From the NCBI GenBank assembly GCA_007449985.2, contig VIIQ02000032.1, positions 186,001 to 250,000 of the forward strand: a stretch of DNA of 64,000 bases, written 5' to 3'. Below are positions 20,390-33,100 of the stretch, piece after piece (position 1 is the stretch's first letter; each line of letters starts with the position of its first letter). Source of the stretch: Desmodesmus armatus. Lineage: Eukaryota > Chlorophyta > Chlorophyceae > Sphaeropleales > Scenedesmaceae. A program made the position numbers and the translations under genes. The notes beneath the pieces are model-generated. The model made no database searches and had not been told where the DNA came from. It was given only the letters and a program-made list of their open reading frames with translations.

Positions 20390-23300
20390 CTAAGTCAACG
20401 TCAACTGCCTCACAGCTGCGGCCAGCCAATCATGCTGCTTGGCAGCGGCAGCATCACCACCGGCTGCAGCATCACAGCAGCCTGCCTCTGCTACCCCAGT
20501 ACCACCCTCGAGCAGCTCAGTCAGCAACTGCTCAAGCAAGCCACGTGTTGAGCTGCTACCTTTGCTGCCCCCAGCTGCAGTTGTGTGACTGGGATGAAGG
20601 GCATTGACTGTGGGCTGCTGCTCTACTCCATCGTAGCCTTGCTCACATCTTGACCCAGCCGCTGCCGTTGCTGATTCTGTGTGGAGCTCTGCTAGACTGC
20701 CGCTACTGGCCAGCAGCTGCTGCAGTGTGTTGGGCGCCAGCAGCTGCTGCACAAGCTGCAACATTGGTGCCCTAATGCTGCTGTCTTGGCTGTTGGCAAG
20801 GTGCAGGTCCAGCAGCAGCTGCAGCAACTTGCAGCCATTGCCCTCGACAAGCTGCATGGGCCCTGCTCCCCTGCAACAAACAACAGGACATGTAAACACA
20901 AACCATTCTGTGCTGTTGCCGCTTGCCCCATGCAGGTGTGCTTCGATTGGCCTGCAGCCAGGCTGGGGCCCACTCAGCGCAAGTGTTGACTGACGGCAAA
21001 GCGTCCCTGGCAGAGTGAACACCCAGGGTCTGTCTGAAACTTAGCAAGGGCAAGCGGCCTGCAGAGCATGCTGATTGCAACAGGATGCGCCGCCAAATAA
21101 CCATTGTGGATGGCTTCTGCTGAAACAGTGATACCAGTGCTAGCAGCAGTGACACCAGCAGCCACACCTACCTCAGCACAGCTGCCAGCAGCAGCAGCCC
21201 GCCAGCCTGGCGCTGGGGCACCCCCTCCCAGTCTTCCATGCGGGGGCCCAATAGGTCCAGCAGCCGTGGGAGCGGGCAGAAGCAGCCCAGCACAGTGGCG
21301 CAAGCCTGCACTGCTGCACCCGCCTCAGCATCACACACTGCAGCACATAGGGCTGGCAGGATCACCTGTAAGGCAGTTGCAAGCAGCAAGCAGGCATTGT
21401 GGGACACTGCCAGGCCAGCGCATGAGCTACACGCTGCGTAATATCCTTTGCCCTGATATTTGCAAACTGACTCCTTGCAGAATGCACCCCAGTGAAGGTC
21501 CGCCTCTCTGTTGACAGGCAGTGTGGCTATGCCAGAGGATTAAACCAGGCTGTGTCGACCCCGCTGCATGGCGCAGCCTTGCTAGCACTCAGCCAGCGAT
21601 TTAGAAGCGCTCCAGATTACCTGCAGGTGCTGCTCTGCGGCAGACTCCGCCAGCAGCAGGCTCACAAGCAGCAGCCGTGCAGACATGGCCCTTGGACAGC
21701 TCTGCCAGGACGACAGCTCACGGCACAGAGCTGGCAGCAAGCTGCTCATGTTCCCACGCACCAGCAGCCGGCTGCCAAGGCGCGCGCGCTCCTGGAAAGG
21801 GCCTGGCAGCACCAGCGCCCCACCTTCCAGTTGCAACTCCGCTGCTGTGCTTTGCCCTCCTGTTGCTGCTGCTGCTGATACTGCCTGCTGTGCGCACTGC
21901 TGCTCTAGTGCTGCCGTGCTGCACCCAACCGCTGCTTCACAAGGCTCCTGTGAGACAGAGAGGGCATCCCACTTGCCTGCATAACGCAGCCTGCCCGCCT
22001 GCAGCAGCTGGGCCTCCGCCCCCTGTTCCAGCCTGTCAGCAAACCGCAGCATGTCTGCCAGCTCTGTCTCCCTCTCCTGCTCATACTGTTGGCCTAGCTG
22101 GTCCAGCAGCTGCAGCGCTGCACTGACGACCGCTGGGGACTCGTCACAGATGCCGCTCAGCACGTAGGGCAGCAGCCGAGCCTCATGGTCTCGGCGCTCC
22201 CGTAGCGTGAGCAGCCAGTTGCCGACCATGTCCAGGAATGCAAGCCGCACCTGTGACAACACAACGTGCGTCAATAGCAGACAGATTGTTAGTGAGACCT
22301 GTGCCTGTCGGCTCTGCTGTGTCCCTCAGCCCAGCCACGTCGTCTAGCTGCTGCCAAGTTGTATACAAAGCAGACCAAAGTAATCTAGATCTGGTACAAA
22401 AGCACGCAGAGCAGCTGTCAGCCCCTGCAGGCATGTTGCATGCCCAGCCGATGCAGCTGATGCCCACCTGCAGGTGCGGGTCTGTTGCCAGCTTGCCGCA
22501 GAAATTGACCTTGAGGTCGTCACCATAGAAGGCCTTGATGGAAACAAGGTTGGGGTACCGCCAAGCCACCATCTCAAGGATCATCTCATGCGCGCCCTGC
22601 AACAAGCACACACGGCAGCTTGCTGCGCTTGGTGCGCTCGGGTGAGCCGCCCCTGGCACACTGCTGCCCTTTCCCAACAGGTGCCGGAATGTGAAACTGT
22701 TCGATACCTGCACTTCTGCAGGAAATGCGCTTCAGCATCCCTGTATGTGTCAGCAGGTACTAGAGAAGGAAACTGGATGCATGAAATTGATGGCTAATTG
22801 TTGACTCTGGCATTGTCAGTACGTGGCATTTTGTTCCCAACCTGAAGCTGTTTCATCATGACGCCATCAGCCACCCACCTGATGCACTGTGTCCCTGATG
22901 GCGTGTATTGCCGCAATGCGCACGCGGTAGCGCTTGTGGGTTGTGAGCGGCAGCAGCGCTGCCACCAAGTCTTTGCTGGTGGCTCCCAGCCGCAGCCCCA
23001 GGCTCCCTGCAAGACAGGTTGACGGCGCAGCATGGGCGGCATGTTGGCTGATCAAGACAGTGCTCCGAAGCGACAACGGCCGCCCCTTGAACCATCACCA
23101 CGAGCAAGCGTTCAAGAACAGCAGGTGGCTGCAAAGAGGAGCTGGGGTGCTGATGTGGCTGCAGAGTCATGCGCCAGCATAACCGTCACCCACCTGTCAG
23201 CTGCTGTGAGACCTTGCAGCCCAGCATGGCAACTTCGTGGAAGCTGTCGACCAGGATGGCTGTCAGCATGGCCCACACCTCTGAGGCGTATGCTGCAATG

Positions 23301-24310
23301 GCTGTGCCTGACTGATCCAAAATCAGGCTCAACAGCTGCACCAGCTTCATCCTGACCTCCTCACTGGGTTCTGTGGGGTTGTGGGACTGCAGGATAGCAA
23401 GGAAAGGCCAGGGTGCAGACTTTTCTGCAAGCACGGTGATGAGCACCGATGTCAACAGCTGGCAGTCGCTGACAACAACGCAAGGGTGTTTAAAAGAATT
23501 TAGTGCGGGCACAAGCTGATGTGGACGAAACAGCTGCAGTGCTGAGACAAGCATTATGCATGTAGCTGTGCATGCACAAGCTTGCTTGACTTCAATGCTG
23601 TTTGCTGCATGGGCTGGCACATATGCTGCAAACCGACATGCATGCCCCCACATTCACAGTGTGGCACTAAAAAGCTTCATGCCTCGTCACCTCATCACAC
23701 TGCAGGCGCTCCATCAGCACAGGCAGGATGTAAGGCAGCAATCCCAGGGTGGCATCAGGGTCCAGCTGTAAGAGCCTGCTGCAGCTGCTGACCGCCATGT
23801 CCCTGCAGGACTCTGTCCGGCTGTCAAAGCAGCGCAGCAGGGCCTTGCACAGCTTGGATGTGGGGCAGTTCTGAAGTGCTGCAGAACCTGCCAAAGCCCC
23901 CTGTACAAATGTACACGAAGGTGTGTTGTCTGCCTATCGCTGCCTATCAAGCCTGCATGGCAGCAGCGCAGCAGGCACCTGCTCACCTGCAACTGCTGCA
24001 GCGCTGCCTTCACAGCGCCAGCATCACGGCTCTGCAGCGCTAGTGTCAGCTGTGGCACTGCAGAGCCGTCCTGAAGGCCGCTTCTAAGGGCATCGTACTC
24101 CCGCTGCCTGTCCCTGTCCCTACTTGAGGGCTGTTTGGCACAGCTGCTCGTCTGTTGCTGTTGCAACTGCTTAGCAGCTTTGCTGTCGGTGCTGCAGGTG
24201 CTGCTGCGGACATGGCCCCACAGTGACTCTAAGCGTGTTGCATCTTTTGTTGTGATCTGCTGTTGTTTCAGCTGTCGCCAGATCGCATCCACGTCCGGTT
24301 TGGCGGTCAT
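20390..24310 (-). CDS. DNAAF5: Dynein axonemal assembly factor 5 (HEATR2)
   Basis: Eight exons (24310-23987, 23900-23691, 23386-23194, 23006-22879, 22596-22468, 22250-21621, 21365-21172, 20870-20390) give 762 residues, near the family's usual 850. After a charged N-terminus the protein is a run of HEAT repeats. Recognisable family blocks are EPSEEVRMKLVQLLSLIL, HKRYRVRIAAIHAIRDTVHQ, DHEARLLPYVLSG and LVRGNMSSLLPALCRELSSW followed by the LLLVSLLLAE helix. The protein works in the cytoplasm, helping chaperones preassemble outer and inner dynein arms before transport into cilia. The start is the Met of MTAKPDVDAIW; another in-frame Met lies upstream. It is divergent from a coiled-coil gene 254 bp away. 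Confidence 0.9.
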
Positions 24311-24564
24311 TTGATGTGGTGTTTGCAGGCACCAACGGGAAGAGGGTACAATCTGTATCCAACCTGGAAAAATACGTTTCATGCCTGTAGCGCTCTGGCA
24401 TGTCGAGTGGCACACTTGGGGGTTAGTCATCAGCATGACACGTACAGCTGCACACTACACACACGTACATACACCCTTCCTACTTGTCAGACAATCATCT
24501 GTGATTTTCTGAGGGACACCTGCCCCTTGTTACGGTCCTGCAATGCTTGCCATGAATTGCTGAC
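24311..24564. promoter_or_regulatory. Divergent promoter region, DNAAF5 / coiled-coil gene
   Basis: Only 254 bp separate the two starts, so the transcription units must share control sequence. A three-codon upstream frame (ATG at 24552, then TGA) precedes the plus-strand start and could lower its translation. Confidence 0.5.
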
Positions 24565-25699
24565 ATGACAGGGACAGACAAGGTCCTTGTGCAGAAGATG
24601 GAGGAGTTGCAGCACGTCTTGAAGACCAGAGCACATGAAGCAGTCTCTCTGCTGCACCAAGGTGCACCTGATGATCCTGGGCATCTGTAGCCATGATGGG
24701 TTACGCTCGCATTCTCACAATGCCGCTGCGAGGTGTGTCATGTGCAGGCATCAGCATGACTGAACAGAAGCTGGACCACTGTCTGCAGTGCCTGGCAGGC
24801 GTGCAGGAAGAACTGCGCCAGCAGCAGGCTGAGCAGGTTGTACACGTACAGGAAGAGTACAACAGGCAGCTGCAGGAGCTGACTGCCAGGTTTGAACAGC
24901 AGGTGAGACCGCCAGAATCCCAGGCTTGCTTCTATCATCACACTTGCATCACCAGTCAAGTTACTGGTGCTCCCTACATCAAATTTCATCCTTTGTCTCA
25001 CCCTAATAGTGGTAGAGTGGGTGATCCTGCACTAACCTGCGCTTGCTGCCTCAATTCGCAGGTGCTGAGCCTGCAGCAGCAGACCCAAGATCAGCTGAGC
25101 AGTCTGCAGAGAGCAGCAGAGGATGCCCTGCAGCAGGCTGCTCATGTGCTGCTGCAAGAGCTGCAGAGCACTGCTTCTCCTGCAGAGCTTGCTGCTGCAG
25201 CTGCAAAGCCTGGGCCAAGTTTGTGCAGCAACATTGAAATAGAGCTGTCTCTGGCGGCCCTGCAGCAGCATGCAAGCCAGCATCCCCGGCAAGTGCTGCC
25301 CCAGCAGGTACAGCAAGCAGCTCCTGAACTGCTGTTCAACTCAGGCCAGGATGCTGACTGCAACAGTCAGGCGCAGCTGCAGCAGCAGCCTGCTGCCAGC
25401 CTTGGATGGCAGCAGGGCACAGATGCACGGGGGATGGACGTCCCCTGGAGCGCTGCCAGCAGCAGCTGGTGGAATGCAGGAGACGCACCAGGCGACTCTA
25501 GACGCTCTGGCAGTTATGACTTGACCCAGGGTCAGGCTGCAGCAGGACAGCGCAAGGCCACAGGCGACAGGGGCAGCAGCTTGGATGACACCCAAGCAGC
25601 GCCGCTACAGGACCAGGAGGTTGAGTTTGGTGAAGCTGCAGCAGCTGAGCGGCAGCCAGTGCTGAGTGCACGGGGCATGGGGTCCGCTCATGCTTGGCC

Positions 25700-25745
<46 letters not shown>

Positions 25746-26819
25746 GCTGCTGAGCAGCCCCAGCACGGGGGCCAGCAGTGGCAGGAGTACAGCACACAAC
25801 CTTGTGCTGAGCTAGACAGAACCCAGCAGTTGTGCAGTGGCGGCATGCACGGCAGTGCAAAAGGGAGCAGCTTCAGCCCACCAGCACCCACGTCAACTGA
25901 AAATGTTGGCATCGTGGACGTGCAGCACCCACAGTCGCAAGCCCGGCGCAGCAGTTGCCAACTGCTACCAGTCGCACAGCTGATCCAGGGCCTGCACATG
26001 GCGTTGCCGCGCTTGGGCAGCAGCGGTGCCACTGGCTGTGCTGCTTATGGATGCAGGTGCAACAGCAGCAGCAGCAGCTCTGAGGCTGGAGACAGCAGCA
26101 CCATGTTTGCCACACCCCAGGCCACACCTTACCACACAATACCCTGGCAGCCAGCAGGAGGCCAGCCCAGTGGGGACAGGGAGCAACGGCAGGAGGCGCA
26201 GGCAAGGGAGGAGCGGCGGCAGGAGCAGGCAGTGTCCAGCAGGCAGTTGAGGGCAGTGGCATCGCTGCCAGCACGCCAGCAGGGCTCAACTTCCAGCATG
26301 CAGCGCTCCCTGCGCAAGTGCATGTCCAGCCTGCAGGCGCAGGAAGCCCATGCGCCCACAGCGGCAGCCACAGACCACCCTGCAGTGCTCAGGCGCGCGT
26401 CTAGCCTGCGACAGCAGTTGGAGACGAGCTGGCAGCAGGGGCTGGCGAAAGCTGCAGGCCAGGGTGCATCAAGCAGCGCGCATGCTGGTGCTGCCGCCGC
26501 AGTGACCCTCGGCACCATGCGCCGCAGGATGACGATGAAACGTGCAGCAGGTGTGAAGTGTGGCAGTGACAGCGATGACAGTGATTCGACAGGGCGGCAG
26601 CGGGGTCTGCAGCACGCCAAGAGTGTGCGGGATGCAGCACATGCAGCTGCCAGCCTGTGCCAGGACTGGCGCAGCCTAGCACGCCAGAGAGACCTGTCAG
26701 TATTGGCTGCCGCTGCGCCCGCTGTGTCAAGGGTGGCTGGAAAGCTAGCAGGCCCCTCCCGCAGCAGCTCCTGTGCAGAGCGTTTTGTGGGCTCGGCAGC
26801 CCTGGACCTGCTGGATTGA
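24565..26819 (+). CDS. Gln-rich protein with N-terminal coiled coil
   Basis: Three exons (24565-24661, 24748-24902, 25062-26819) give 669 residues. Residues 1-150 are strongly heptad-like (KVLVQKMEELQHVLK, QEELRQQQAEQVVHVQEEY, LSLQQQTQDQLSSLQ) and should form a long coiled coil. The rest is low-complexity Gln/Ser/Ala with a 14-Gln run. The C-terminus is basic (MRRRMTMKRAAG), then acidic (SDSDDSDS), then a helix around SLCQDWRSLARQRDL. I recognise no named family. Sharing a promoter region with DNAAF5 suggests, but does not show, a ciliary or basal-body job. Intron 2 (159 bp) is a multiple of three with no stop, so it may sometimes be retained. Confidence 0.75.
25701..25742 (+). repeat. Pure (CAG)14 tract encoding poly-Gln
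   Basis: Fourteen uninterrupted CAG codons lie inside the coiled-coil gene, the longest pure CAG run seen in the window. Confidence 0.95.
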
Positions 26820-26931
26820 GGGGTGCTGGTGCGAGCGGCCGGGTGGGACCCCTACACCCTGGGGTTTGTGTGGCGCCGTTCAGATGTGTTTGTGTGCTTC
26901 GCAAGTGTGTTGATGGATGTGAATGAAGAAT

Positions 26932-26936
26932 TGTAA
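26932..26936 (+). terminator. TGTAA polyadenylation signal
   Basis: TGTAA lies 113 nt after the stop of the coiled-coil gene, an ideal position for its polyadenylation signal. Confidence 0.7.
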
Positions 26937-27121
26937 ACAATAAGCCTCGTGGTGCACCAAGTTGTGTCGAGAGCTCAGCACGGAGCAGCACACATGTGAT
27001 GCCACTTTCGGAAAGTCCATCTTCACTTGTGAACGAGGCACTGAACGGCTATCTTTGGGGCAAACAGGGCTGAGCGGTCGCGGCTGGGCAGAAATCAACA
27101 AGTGCAGCAGCAGCAGAGTGG

Positions 27122-30100
27122 ATGCATATGGAGCCCCATGTGTGGGTGGAGGTGAGCTGAGGCTGTCCTTCTCATCTGCTGGACTGCGTTAGTGATATCT
27201 GTGAACGATCATGTGTGCATCAAGGCAGCTGTCTGTCAGCACCCAGCCCCACCAGGATTAGGACTACACACAGTCCTGAGGGGTCGGCACCCCTGTCCCT
27301 GTTGTTGCAGACTCCCTTGTCAGAGCCAGCCTTCGCAGCTGCTCTGCAAGACGGCAGCTACTTCACTGAACCCGAAGCTGCCTGAAGGATGCAGATGATT
27401 TCCTTAGACTGGTCAAGCAGCCCTGGCCAACTGTTGTGGTCTGTGTTGAAGGGTGAGTAGAGCCACCAAGCTGTGTTGCACGGTGCTTGGGTTTCGGGCT
27501 TCCAGAGCTGTGCAGAGTCCAGTCCTTTGTGCAGTGTCCAGTCATGTGTGCTGGGCCATGGCCTGATGTGCTGCATGGCAGGACTGGCAGCAGGTCAAGC
27601 AGTCCGTGGCACACCAGCAGCTGCTGCACCCTAGGTGGACCCAGCACAGCACTTGCGAGCTGAGTCAGCTCAGCTGACATGTGATGGCTGCCAACCGGTT
27701 GGTGTTGCCCTACGCAGGTATCTCAAGCTGCAGGCAGCTGCCCTGGATAGGCAGTTGCCGCCTGAGCTGCAAGCCATGAACACAGTGGGTTTGAACGGCC
27801 TGCCACAGCCAGCACCGTTGGTGTGGCAGCCGTCTCCCAACCTGTTGCACCCGCAGCAGTTGCTTGCGCGTGAGCTGACAGGCTGCACGTCATCAAGCAC
27901 AGCCAGGCAGCCGCTATGCTGTCCTGTCAGCCAGCTGGAGCCAGTGCCGTTTGGTGAGTCCAGCAGTGGGTACTTTGATGTGCAGCCTGCAGACAAGCTG
28001 CCAACACAAGGCCCACATGTTGATACTGCTTGAGCAACAGCTTGCAGCCGATATCCTTGCAGCGCATGCCCCTACACAATCTGCAACCATGCATGCGAGT
28101 TGCTACATGACCTTGTGCCGCTGCTGCTGTCTCCGCTTTGACATGTCTGCAGCTGTTGTGGAACGCTGCAAGCTGCTGCAAGTCCAGTACGTGCAGAAGG
28201 AGCTGTACCAGCAGCCGCAGCATCGGTCGCAGCAGGCGCAGCAGCATGCGCACGAGCCAGCGCACACGCAGCAGCAGCAACACCCACAGCAGCAGCAAGC
28301 ACCCCAGCCAATGCATCATCAGGTGTGGGGTGCTGAACAGGCGACCCCTGCAGCCGTGCAGCAGCCGCTGTGCCGGCGGCTGTCTGTGAGGGTTGTGCTG
28401 CAGCGCCTACCAGCAGAGCCATTGCCAGATGAGGACCCTGCCAGTGTTAACGACAGCAGCTGGCAGCACAGGGGCCTGCAGGGCAGCGGGGACACACAGC
28501 ATGTGGCGTACACGTGCACACTGGAGTACCCTGCCTTCACAATCAACGTGAGTGCTTTGAAGTTGCAGCTGACGTGTTTACCCAAGTTTTGCGCGATGCT
28601 CGGGAGTGCAGGCGCGCTTTTTTGTGCCTGAGTCCTGTTTTGTTAAGGCTTGAAGTCTAACAGCACACATCATGCGCTTGTGAGTTTGAACACTGCTGAT
28701 GTGCCCCTTGCAGAGCTCAGACTACTTGGTGCCTGCAGCGCTCTTTTACGAGGGGCTGCGCAGCTGGCAGGCGCTGCAGAAAGGGGAGGCCTTCACCATG
28801 CTGTGGGACGGCAATCCTTGGGGGTGAGGGGGTCAGAGCAAACTAGCATCATTACTCGAATGCCTTGGTCTGCACATGCGCAAGCTTGTCAGCATGCCTG
28901 TGTGAGCATTATCCAGGGGCGCTGGCAGGCTGTTCAGCAGCTGGTGCAGCAATGGCGCCAGGTTCTCGCCTGGCCTCGCAACTTGATGTACCAACATGTT
29001 TTTCTGTGCCCGCTGGCAGTCAGAGTATTGTGTCACCTTACTTACTTTCCTTACTTTTCCACAATATGCGCAGGGGTTCTGCGCAAGGGTACAGGCAGCG
29101 CCGGCCAGGCGACCCCTTCACGGGCTCACCCTGGTGGAGCATCAAGCTGGAGTGGGAGGGCCACCAGACAGACAGGTGCGTGCTTGTTGTACTGTAACGA
29201 CAGGACAAGTTGCAAGAGTTGTGCTGGGACAGCAGATGTCTGCAGGGAAGAACATGACTTGTGAGCGCATGGCATGCGTGCTGTGTGCAACTTTGAAATG
29301 TTGTCTGCTTGCAAAGTTGATAACACGTCCACTGCATGTGGTTGCTTGTTGTGTGGTCTCATAGCATTGCATGCTGCAAAGCTCACATGTCTCAGGATTG
29401 CCAGCCAAAGGAGGGAAAGGGAGGGCGCCAGCCGCCCTTGACCGGCAAGCACGGGCATGGCAAAGTTTCAAGGCATCTGGTCAATCAGCTGCAAGCAAAG
29501 CGCACGAGGTGGCAACTTCTGTCCAGCCGCCAAAGGGGCGGCGGATGCTGCAAGGTGCGCAGCCCTTGAACCTGCTGCGTTGCTGTTGTTGGGCTGCAGG
29601 ACGGACCCAGAGGACTTCCGGTTTGGTAACCCCTGGGAGATGACGAGGGAGGGGAGGCCGCCTCAGCTGCCTGATGCCAGGACAGCCCTTGCAGCACTGA
29701 ACCTGGCAGGACACCCTGTGCTGGCTGCACCCTGGACGGCTGTGTGGGCAGCTGTGGAAGCAGATGCAGCTGCTCATGCTAAGGCCAAGCGCAAGCGGCA
29801 GGGGTAAGGGTGCAATGGCATACTTTTGGCCTCATAGGTATTTGGGGTGCTGCAGGGTCTCTTAACAGCCTCTAGGGCTTAGTCTCTGGGCCGTGTTGGC
29901 GGTACCCTCACTACACACTCAGCATGTGCATGTGCCAGATGCCGATGCCGATGCCTCCTTGCATCAGTCAAAGCTATCCCTCTACCCTCAACATCCCATC
30001 TGCCTGCTTGTTGATCGGACTTGCAGCCACCACCACCATGATGACGACTTCATATATGAGGAGGGCCCGGTTGAGGATGCAGCAGCTGATGCAGCCGACC

Positions 30101-33100
30101 TGTGGGACCCGACAGACTTTTACTATGATGATGACCCAGAGGACTTTGAGGTGGAGCTGGATGAGCATGTGCAGGTGACAGGGGCTGCAAAAACAAAAGG
30201 GCTGTGTGCGCAGTGCGCGTGTGCAATGTGTGACGTGCAGTGGGTCCCCCGTGCCCACAGTGTTTTGGGTTTGCAGTGGGTGGTCAGCATTGATGCGAGT
30301 CATGTATCAGCATGTGACAGCTGTCATCTTTTGGCGGAGGGTCCAGCCACTTGGAGTTGGTATTAGCACACCCTGCAGGATACAGACATTCTGCGCTGCT
30401 GTCAGCTGCATTGGGGCTTGCCCAGGGCTAACCACCATGTGGATTGGCTGCGTTTCTTCTTTCCGTTCCACTAGTGTGCTTACTTGAGTGGCGAACACTG
30501 CTCTGCTTTTTCTTGCCGTGCAGCCGCGCCGCAAGAGTTCATGCCGCCAGCAGCAACAAAGCGCTGGCCGCCGCCGCTCGGGCAGCCGCCGGTCCTCCAC
30601 TTTCAGCGGGGCCGCAGCAGCAGGCGGCACTTGCTGCAGCAGGCAGCACAAAGCAGCAGCAGCACCTGGCGAGCTCACCCACAACTATGGCCGTGAGCTT
30701 CTGGCTCGTAGTGATGTGTGCGTGGTGTGTGGCAGCGCAGAGGGCTCCCTCATGTCCGGCCACACCGGCCGCTCGGGCGGCAACTGCACGCGTCAGTACC
30801 ATGCTGGCTGCCTGCTGCTGCTGAATGCGGCCGGCATCCGCTCAGTCATGCTCGCCAAGTCAGCGCCGCAGCAGCAGCGCAAGCGCGGCCAGGCCGGCAG
30901 CAGCGGTGCAAGCAGCAGGGTGCCTGCAGCAGCAGCCAACAGCCTGTGTGATGGGCTGTTGGGCCTGCTGTGGCAGCAGTCTCAGCAGCCGGACCACCAG
31001 CTGAGCCCAGCAGTAGTAGGGGCTGTTGCTGCGGCCCGGGAGGCTGCTGCTAGGGTGGCAGCTGGGGAGCTGGTGCTGATATGTCCATCACACGGCTGTC
31101 ATGGCTGCCAGCTCAACGGCAAGCTGGAGGTGGGTGCTCCAGCTGTTGCTCATTGTTGTGACAAACGTGTGTTGAATCCAGCATGTGCAGCTGTTTGCGT
31201 GCATTGTCACATTGCCCATGACAGCGCGGCCAGGGTGAAGACTTATCGTGTGGCAGATGCTATATGCCTCCAACGTTTTGCGTGATAGTTCACAGCATGC
31301 ATGCCTGGCCAATGGACACATCTTACGTCTACAGTTGTGCTAAGCGCCTCTCATGTGGTGTGGTGTGTCCTAAGGCCTGCATTACCGCATCGCCCTGTGT
31401 CTATGCTGCAGTTTATGGTGTGGTGCTGCTGCTGCTGGATACGGGTGTACCACCATCGCCAGTGTGTGCCGTACGGGGCTGAGCATGTCAAAGTGGACGG
31501 AAGGGACTTCATACGATGCCCGCACTGCAGGGCGGCAGGAATGCCGGTGCCCGACAGCGCAGCCGCTGCAGCAGCAGGCAGAGTGGCTGCTTTTGGTCCG
31601 TCAGCAGCTGCTGCAGGCCTGTTCGCAGCAGCGGCGGCAGCAGTCGCCACTTCCTCAGCTATTGCTGGCATGGCCGCTTCAGGCAGTGCCGGACAGGCTA
31701 CCCCTGCAGCAGCAGCAGGTGCCGGGGCTGGCAGCAGCAGCGAGCATGAGGCAGCAGGCTCTGGTGAGCCGCATGCGACACCTGCAGCAGTAGCAGGTGC
31801 TGGGGCTGGCATCCCCAGCAGATATGAGGCAGCAGCCACTGCCATGCAGACAGACCAGCAGCCCGCTGCAGCTCTCCAGCAAGCGCCCACTCCCCCGTCC
31901 CAGCAGCAACAGTCGTCTGATACTCTTCAGGGGGTGTCTAGCGCAGGGGGCAGCACTGAGGCAGCTAGGGATGGCAGTGCTGAGCCTGTGGGGCCAGCGC
32001 AGCCTGCTGCTGTGCTGCATGAGATGGTGGACTTGCTGGACTCATCAGACCGGGTGATCCTGACCAGGAGGACAGCGGGCCTGAGGTCATAATGATCGAC
32101 AGCAGCAGCGAGCCGGAAGACCAGCAGGCCCATGGCGACCAGCAGAGGGTGCAGATGGAGATGCAGATGCCATATGTGCAGGATGATCGCAGCGAGCCTG
32201 GCACTGCTGCTGCTGCTGCTGCTGCTGATGGTGGTGGTGGTGACGGCGGTGGGGATATGATGGCTATGGTTGCTGCCCTGGATGCACAGCTGGCAGCCTT
32301 GCGGCAGCAGCGGCAGGCGGCACCAGAACAGCAACAGCAGGAGCACCAGCATGTGTGCACAGGCAGCTGGGAAGCTGCTGGTGCCACGGGACTGCCACCA
32401 GCTGCTGCCGCTGTTGCTGGGCAGCAAGGCCATGCAGCGTATTACAGCATCCCAATGCACGCTGCTGCAGAAGGTGCTCTGAACGCGCTGCAGGAGCTTG
32501 CAGCAGCAGCAGAGCTGGAGCAACTTGCAGCGGGTGAAGAGCTGCAGCAGCATGTGCAGGGCCCTAGCATACCTCCCTGGCTGCAGCTAGCACTAGAGGA
32601 CCGGGAGCGTGTCAGCCCCTCATACATCCTAGTGCCCTGCACCTCCCCAGATGCTGCCGGAAGCAGCAGGGGTCACAGCAGCAGTGGGGCTGATGCAAGC
32701 ACTATCGGCGCGCTGGAAGCAGCAGTGGCGGCTGGGGGCACCCTACCGCCGCCTCATGCGGCAGCAGTACGTGGGGCTGGGGATGTGTTTGAGGGGCTGC
32801 CGCTGTCCAGCCCGCACTCCCACTGGCTCCTCGGCTGCTTAGCCAAGGCAGAGGCGCAGTACAAGCCAGCCAACGTGTGGGGCTGTGCCATGATAGGGGT
32901 GCCGCTGTGTCCTGATGACTCATTGTATGGGCTGGCGGTTGTGGTAGACTTCCTACCTGCCCTGCAGCAGCAGCACACTGCCATGCAAGCCGGGCTGGCC
33001 CTACCAGCTGCTGCGGGAGGAGGGGATGCAACAGCAGCTGCAGCTAGGGCCAGGCCGCAGGTGTACCTCAGGTGCAGCAAGAATGTGGCAGCGAATGGGC

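Noticed and set aside
27311..27452. Possible exon with strong splice-like ends (contains DADDFLRLVKQPWPT)
   Set aside because: It has stops in all three frames and the wrong phase for the next exon. It could be real only if a base is missing from the assembly.
32050..32067. A 14-nt GT...AG micro-intron joining the two frames of the PHD gene
   Set aside because: It restores the frame on paper but is far shorter than any intron in the window or any known spliceosomal minimum; an indel is simpler.
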